From Candidatus Atribacter alterifermentans (GTDB lineage Bacteria; Atribacterota; Atribacteria; Atribacterales; Atribacteraceae): 10,412 bases of DNA. The position numbers were made by a program, and so were the translations under genes. The notes under the pieces were generated by a model, which was not told the DNA's origin, made no database searches, and saw only the letters and a list, made by a program, of their open reading frames with translations. This document shows, piece by piece, positions 5,970 through 10,412 of this stretch (positions are counted from its first letter, which is position 1; the number at the start of each line of letters is the position of its first letter). The DNA is taken from the NCBI GenBank assembly GCA_012517635.1, contig JAAYUP010000045.1, positions 1-10,412 of the forward strand. The letters are read 5' to 3'.

Positions 5970-7448
5970 ATGAATTCTCAGGAATTCATCCTCACCATTG
6001 ATATTGGGACTTCCTCTTGCAAGGTTTGTCTTTTTGATTTATCTGGAACTCTTCAAGCAACCGCTAAAAGTGATTATCCAACCTTCTCTCCGCAACCTTC
6101 CTTTGCTGAACAAGATGTATTATCAATTTATTCAAGCATTGTCCAGTCGGTGAAAGCAGTATTGTCCAAGCACTCTCCTTCTCGAGTCATCGCTTTGGCT
6201 TGTGATACCATGCTTCATAGTACCCTCTTTCTCGATGAAGAAGGGAACCCTCTTTATCCTCTTTTAAACTGGATGGATACTCGCTGCCAAGAAGAGTTGA
6301 AATCTCTCCATCAAGAATATCAAGAAAAGCGGTTCTATTTTCGCAACGGTGTTCCTCTTCACACCATTTACACCCTTCCCCGTCTTATTTGGTTTCGAAA
6401 ACACGATCCATCATTATTGCAGTCGGCCTGGAAAGTAGCCACTATTAAAGATTGGTTTTTGGGAAAAATCACCGGGGAGTGGTTTTGTGATTATTCTACC
6501 GCTTCGGGAACCGGTTTACTCAATCTTATTGGGAAATGTTGGGATGAGGAAATTCTCTCATGTGCTCACGTTTCTTTAAACCAATTCCTTCCCCTTTGTG
6601 AACCTGATCATCACCTTCCATTGCAGGTCAGTCCTTTTACCCAAGATACCGATCTTCTTCCTGGAATTCCAGTAATCTGGGGAGGGGGAGATGGCCCTTT
6701 TGCCAACTTAGGAGAGGGGATGTTTCATCAACGAGAGATGGTAATTACGGTTGGTTCTTCAGGAGCAGTCCGAATGTGTGACCTTCAACCGGTTTTTGAT
6801 CCCAACCAACGAAGCTGGTGCTATTATCTTGCTGATGATATTTGGGTAGGGGGAGGAGCAATCAATAATGGTGGGATTGTCTATTCTTGGTTGAATGATC
6901 TTTTAAACGATGATACTCAATGGAAGATTGATCCCCAGCGTCCTCGACCTTTATTTCTTCCCTTTTTAACTGGTGAACGAAGCCCGAACTGGAATGCCCA
7001 AGCTCGCGGGATTCTCTTTGGTCTTTCATATTTTCATACTAAGGAAGCTTTAATGCAATCAGCTTATGAGGGAATCGCTTTCCGTATTCGTTCGACCTTT
7101 GAGCTTTTAAAAGGTATTATAGGGAAACCCTCGCAAGTTGTTGTCAATGGCGGCTTTGGTATTTCTCCCAAAGGAAGTAGCATTCTCTCTCATGTGTTAG
7201 GTATTCCTTTACAACTGAGCAAATTTCCTTCGGCTCCTTGCCGGGGGGCATTTTTTTTAGCAATAAAATCCTTAGGTCAGGTTCAAAGTTTGGATGAAAT
7301 TTCTCAAAAAAACATCATCCAGTTGGATATTCTTCAACCGGATCCCGACTTTAGTGCTTTTTATGATCGGCTCTATCGATTTTATGAAAAGGTTTACCAA
7401 GCGAATAAGGGACTTTTTCAAGAATTTAGTGAATTTCATTTGGCATGA
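5970..7448 (+). CDS. gntK: FGGY-family sugar-acid kinase, probable gluconokinase
   Basis: It probably phosphorylates D-gluconate to 6-phosphogluconate with ATP in the cytosol. Numbering is from the ATG at 5970 (492 aa, typical of FGGY kinases). The N-terminal ATPase phosphate motif is DIGTSSCKV (D11 onward). The catalytic Asp is D241 in WGGGDGPFANLG. TVGSSGAVR, then VGGGAINNGGIVYSW (about 293-307) and PFLTGERSPNWN (about 332-342), closely recall Bacillus GntK, which has GGPVNNGG and YLAGERAPLWN. GGFG (394-397) is the adenosine motif. The call rests on these and on the next gene, which uses the expected product. Xylulose or another sugar cannot be fully excluded. Start: ATG at 5934 and ATG at 5970 each have AGGAG 9 nt upstream; 5970 gives the short N-terminus usual in the family. 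The frame is also open from a TTG at 5931. Confidence 0.88.
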   Translation: MNSQEFILTIDIGTSSCKVCLFDLSGTLQATAKSDYPTFSPQPSFAEQDVLSIYSSIVQSVKAVLSKHSPSRVIALACDTMLHSTLFLDEEGNPLYPLLNWMDTRCQEELKSLHQEYQEKRFYFRNGVPLHTIYTLPRLIWFRKHDPSLLQSAWKVATIKDWFLGKITGEWFCDYSTASGTGLLNLIGKCWDEEILSCAHVSLNQFLPLCEPDHHLPLQVSPFTQDTDLLPGIPVIWGGGDGPFANLGEGMFHQREMVITVGSSGAVRMCDLQPVFDPNQRSWCYYLADDIWVGGGAINNGGIVYSWLNDLLNDDTQWKIDPQRPRPLFLPFLTGERSPNWNAQARGILFGLSYFHTKEALMQSAYEGIAFRIRSTFELLKGIIGKPSQVVVNGGFGISPKGSSILSHVLGIPLQLSKFPSAPCRGAFFLAIKSLGQVQSLDEISQKNIIQLDILQPDPDFSAFYDRLYRFYEKVYQANKGLFQEFSEFHLA

Positions 7449-7493
7449 CCAAAAAAGAGATAAGTGTACCCTTTGAAAGGAGAGGAAATATGA

Positions 7494-8921
7494 ATGCCTG
7501 AAAAAAATGACCTGGCTCTAATCGGATTAGCAGTAATGGGTCAAAACTTGGCTCTTAATATCGCCAGACATGGATATTCTTTGGTAGTTTTTAACCGGAC
7601 CCCGTCAAAAACTCATGATTTATTAGCCAGAAAATCTCCAAATGATAAGATTTTTCCTGCTTATGATCTTTCCGAGCTGGTAGGTTCTTTAAAAAAACCT
7701 CGTAAAATACTGCTGATGGTGAAAGCTGGTCAACCAGTTGATGAATTTCTCCTTCAACTATATCCTCTCCTCGAAAAAGGAGATGTAATCATCGATGGAG
7801 GAAATTCGCACTTCCTGGATACTGAACGACGGGCGCAGGAAGCCGAAAAAGCTGGATTCTATTACTTAGGAACTGGGATTAGCGGAGGAGAAGAGGGTGC
7901 CTTGCATGGTCCTTCTATCATGCCCGGGGGTCATCGCACTGGCTATGAATTTGTCCAAGAAATATTTCTTAAAGCAGCAGCTCAAACCGAAGATGGGCCT
8001 TGTTGTTTTTATTTAGGCCCAGGAGGAGCTGGACACTTTGTAAAAATGGTTCACAATGGTATCGAATATGCTCTCATGGAGCTCATAGCAGAAGCCTACG
8101 ATTTGATGCGCAAACTTTTAAAGATGGACCCTCCAGCTATAGCTGAAGTCTTCAAACAATGGAATCAACATGAGAATTTAAATTCCTTTCTCCTTGAAAT
8201 TTCAATAAAAGTTTTAAATTATCGAGATCCGGAAACAAATTTTTATCTCGTCGATTTAATCGATGACCGAGCTGAGCAGAAAGGAACGGGAAAATGGACT
8301 TCCCAAGTCGCTCTAGATTTTGGTGTCCCTATTCCAACCATCAATCAAGCAGTGGTCGCACGGATTCTCTCTGCTCGAAAGGCGAACCGTGTCAAACTAG
8401 CGGCTAAAATTCGCTCAAAAAACTCTCTACCCTTTTCTGAGCGAGAATCCCAGCAGTTTCTTACTGCTTTAGCTGATGGATTGTATCTTGCCAGTCTCAT
8501 GGCATTTAATGAGGGAATACAGATGCTTTTCGTTGCCTCTCAGGAAAAAAACTGGAATCTTCCCCTGGTTGATATTGCCCGAATTTGGAAAGGAGGTTGC
8601 ATTCTTCGAACACGACTTTTAAATAGGATTCAGCTTGCCTTAAAAAACTCTGCCTTAGAAATGCTTATTGAATCTCCAGAGTTTATTCATGATCTTCAAA
8701 AAAAGCTTTCTTCTCTTTGTCATGTAGTAAAAATTGGCATGGAAAACCACATTCCACTTCCTTCTTTCCAAGGAGCACTGTCTTCACTGGAATCTTGGTC
8801 TTCATCATCACTTCCAACCAACCTCATTCAAGCCCAGAGAGATTTCTTTGGCGCCCATACCTATCGACGAATTGATCGGGAAGGGATCTTTCATACCCAA
8901 TGGGAGGGTGAATGGTTATGA
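7494..8921 (+). CDS. gnd: 6-phosphogluconate dehydrogenase, decarboxylating
   Basis: It oxidises and decarboxylates 6-phosphogluconate to ribulose 5-phosphate, forming NADPH. At 475 aa it matches the E. coli enzyme (about 468) along its length. The N-terminal Rossmann domain has GLAVMGQNLALNI (G11 onward). N34-R35-T36 at the end of the second strand is the NADP-type signature. SGGEEGALHGPSIMPGG (130-146) and KMVHNGIEY (184-192) form the active site, with K184 and E191 in the places of the family's catalytic Lys and Glu. KGTGKWTSQ and the C-terminal FGAHTYRRID (452-461) with FHTQW are intact. It begins 45 nt after the kinase stop behind AAAGGAGAGG and overlaps the next gene by 4 bp. An ATG at 7490 reads only three codons (ATGAATGCCTGA) and overlaps this start. 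Identity is very secure. Confidence 0.97.
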   Translation: MPEKNDLALIGLAVMGQNLALNIARHGYSLVVFNRTPSKTHDLLARKSPNDKIFPAYDLSELVGSLKKPRKILLMVKAGQPVDEFLLQLYPLLEKGDVIIDGGNSHFLDTERRAQEAEKAGFYYLGTGISGGEEGALHGPSIMPGGHRTGYEFVQEIFLKAAAQTEDGPCCFYLGPGGAGHFVKMVHNGIEYALMELIAEAYDLMRKLLKMDPPAIAEVFKQWNQHENLNSFLLEISIKVLNYRDPETNFYLVDLIDDRAEQKGTGKWTSQVALDFGVPIPTINQAVVARILSARKANRVKLAAKIRSKNSLPFSERESQQFLTALADGLYLASLMAFNEGIQMLFVASQEKNWNLPLVDIARIWKGGCILRTRLLNRIQLALKNSALEMLIESPEFIHDLQKKLSSLCHVVKIGMENHIPLPSFQGALSSLESWSSSSLPTNLIQAQRDFFGAHTYRRIDREGIFHTQWEGEWL

Positions 8922-10222
8922 TTAGTGAGTTCGATAGCCTAGCTATCGGTCTTTCTGATTCAGAATTACAACAACTGATTTTACGAGAGTTAGAAAAATA
9001 TTCTTTTGATGGAAAAAAGATTTTAGTTATTGTTCCCGATAATACTCGGACTATTCCTCTTCAGTTATTTTTCTCCTCTTTTCAAAGAGCTCTTTTAAAA
9101 CGAGTAAAAAAATTAGACTTTCTTATTGCTTTAGGAACTCATCCAGCCATGACTTCAGAACAAATACATGAGCATTTTGGAATTGCCCCGTCCCAAGCAA
9201 AAGCATTAGGAATCAATATTTTTAATCATCAATGGGATGAACCCATTCAGTTGAAACTTATTGGAACATTAACTGAAGAGCAGGTTAAGAAAATAACCGG
9301 CGGCCTCTTAGCGGAGCCGATTCCTGTCACGATCAACAAGAAGATTTTTGAATATGATGAGTTAATCATTCTTGGTCCAGTTTTTCCTCATGAGGTTGTT
9401 GGTTTTTCAGGAGGTTATAAATATTTATTTCCAGGTATTTCAGGACCAGAGATTATCCATGCTTTTCACTGGTTGTCGGCTCTTATTACCAACCCAAAAA
9501 CCATCGGTCATCGAGATACTCCTCCACGACACATTATTAACCAAGCAGCTCAATTTCTATCTTTACCGATAACCGCTTTTTGTGTTGTTATGAAAGGGAA
9601 AGTCCCTTTTGGCCTCTTTACAGGAGATCCAGTAGGATCCTGGCAGCAGGCCATTCATTTATCGTATCAAATAAACGTTGTTTATAAGCCAAAGCCTTTC
9701 CAAAAGGTGATTTCGATTGCTCCGACTATGTATTCCGAGCTATGGGTGGGTGGAAAATGTATGTATAAACTGGAGCCGGTTGTTGATGATGGCGGTGAAA
9801 TTATCATTTATGCTCCCCACCTGAAGGAAGTCTCAATAACTCATGGGAAATACTTGAAGGAAATTGGCTATCATACTCGAGATTACTTTCTTGCCAATTG
9901 GGAAAAATGTCAGCACGTTCCAAAAGGCATTTTGGCCCATTCAACTCATGTGAAGGGGATCGGTACCTATAAAGACGGCAAAGAATATCCGCGAATTCAA
10001 GTAACCTTGGCTACTGGTCTTCCACAGGAACTTTGCGAGTCAATCAATCTTGGCTATCTTGATTATCGTTCACTTGACCCAAATGACTATTTAGAGAGAG
10101 AAGAGGAAGGAATATTAGTGGTTCCGAATGCAGGAGAAATGCTTTATCGCCTTCAAGATGGAACGACCCCTGATATTGACCGCTTGCAGAGAGGCGAAAG
10201 GTCTTTTGGGATTATAAGCTGA
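8918..10222 (+). CDS. LarA-family nickel-pincer 2-hydroxyacid racemase/epimerase
   Basis: LarA proteins shift the C2 configuration of 2-hydroxyacids using a nickel-pincer nucleotide bound to a lysine. Numbering is from the ATG at 8918 (434 aa; Lactobacillus LarA is about 424). PDNTR (D41, R44), ALGTHPAM (H75) and PHEVVGFSGGYK (H158, K168) are present, with H184 sixteen residues after K168. These reproduce the spacing of LarA H174, K184 and H200, so a working cofactor site is likely. Where lactate racemase has YQAQK, this protein has WVGGK (W276-K280), so the substrate probably differs. Lying behind gluconokinase and gnd, it may be a D-gluconate 2-epimerase type member; that is inference. Start: ATG at 8918 overlaps the gnd stop as ATGA, with GGAGG (8903-8907) 10 nt upstream. 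An ATG at 8912 is only 4 nt from it. larB, larC and larE are not in view. Confidence 0.88.
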   Translation: MISEFDSLAIGLSDSELQQLILRELEKYSFDGKKILVIVPDNTRTIPLQLFFSSFQRALLKRVKKLDFLIALGTHPAMTSEQIHEHFGIAPSQAKALGINIFNHQWDEPIQLKLIGTLTEEQVKKITGGLLAEPIPVTINKKIFEYDELIILGPVFPHEVVGFSGGYKYLFPGISGPEIIHAFHWLSALITNPKTIGHRDTPPRHIINQAAQFLSLPITAFCVVMKGKVPFGLFTGDPVGSWQQAIHLSYQINVVYKPKPFQKVISIAPTMYSELWVGGKCMYKLEPVVDDGGEIIIYAPHLKEVSITHGKYLKEIGYHTRDYFLANWEKCQHVPKGILAHSTHVKGIGTYKDGKEYPRIQVTLATGLPQELCESINLGYLDYRSLDPNDYLEREEEGILVVPNAGEMLYRLQDGTTPDIDRLQRGERSFGIIS

Positions 10223-10329
10223 GGTTGAATGGAAGAGGCAAATTATTTTTTCTTTTAGAGATGGTAAGAGTTTATAGATAGAAATCCATAGCTCTTAGCA
10301 ATTCCAATTGAGGATGAAAACCCAAAATT

Positions 10330-10349
10330 CGACATGCCATGGCATGTCG
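10330..10349. repeat. Perfect 20-bp palindrome
   Basis: CGACATGCCATGGCATGTCG equals its own reverse complement and lies 107 bp after the LarA gene stop. No T-run follows (CTCCATGAATCG), so it is not a standard terminator. It could be a palindromic intergenic repeat or a dimeric protein site. Confidence 0.6.
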
Positions 10350-10412
10350 CTCCATGAATCGTGCGCGATAAAGGCTGAGGGGGCGAGAGGGAGTATTGGC
10401 GGAAAGCGTCGA

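Noticed and set aside
10223..10260. T-rich run ATTATTTTTTCTTTT after the LarA gene
   Set aside because: No stable stem precedes the T-run, so no intrinsic terminator is supported.
10265..10297. Hairpin TAAGAG/CTCTTA after the operon
   Set aside because: A short 6-bp stem with a 21-nt loop is expected by chance in such DNA.
10272..10412. Open frame of 46 codons on the minus strand entering from the right edge, ending at 10272
   Set aside because: It runs straight through the 20-bp palindrome, its peptide is not recognised, and such frames across palindromic repeats are common artefacts. A real gene end cannot be excluded without sequence beyond the edge.

Overview
The window is bacterial, moderately AT-rich DNA. 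Genes have clear Shine-Dalgarno sites and the intergenic gaps are long and full of repeats. The short palindromic repeat families, AT-rich spacers and mix of genes recall uncultured anaerobes such as Atribacterota. That placement is a weak inference; no marker gene here settles it.

Layout, left to right. (1) The left edge holds the 5' end of an unrecognised minus-strand gene (1-180). (2) A repeat-bearing gap (181-524) contains a 123-bp composite palindromic repeat. (3) glnS, glutaminyl-tRNA synthetase, lies on the minus strand; its start is best placed at 2225, not at a TTG further upstream. (4) A gap of about 0.8 kb (2226-3016) holds a promoter-like site for glnS, a decayed IS256-type transposase start inside a long inverted repeat, and another palindromic repeat. 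(5) A lone RNase J-like metallo-beta-lactamase/beta-CASP protein is on the plus strand (3017-4624). (6) A small SAM-dependent methyltransferase (4818-5444) has arginine codon use unlike that of its neighbour. (7) The gap 5445-5969 contains several strong hairpins and repeats. (8) Three same-strand genes, evidently one operon, follow: an FGGY gluconokinase-type kinase, 6-phosphogluconate dehydrogenase (gnd), and a LarA-family nickel-pincer racemase/epimerase. (9) The right edge carries a perfect 20-bp palindrome.

The most informative unit is the kinase-gnd-LarA operon. The first two enzymes take D-gluconate to 6-phosphogluconate and then to ribulose 5-phosphate, CO2 and NADPH. The LarA homologue keeps the nickel-pincer catalytic residues but differs from lactate racemase in its substrate pocket. 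In this setting it more plausibly epimerises a sugar acid, for example D-gluconate/D-mannonate at C2, feeding a second sugar acid into the pathway. That role is inferred from context and residue differences. The cofactor-making larB/C/E genes, a transporter and a regulator are not in the window.

No rRNA, tRNA, CRISPR array or intact insertion sequence was seen.
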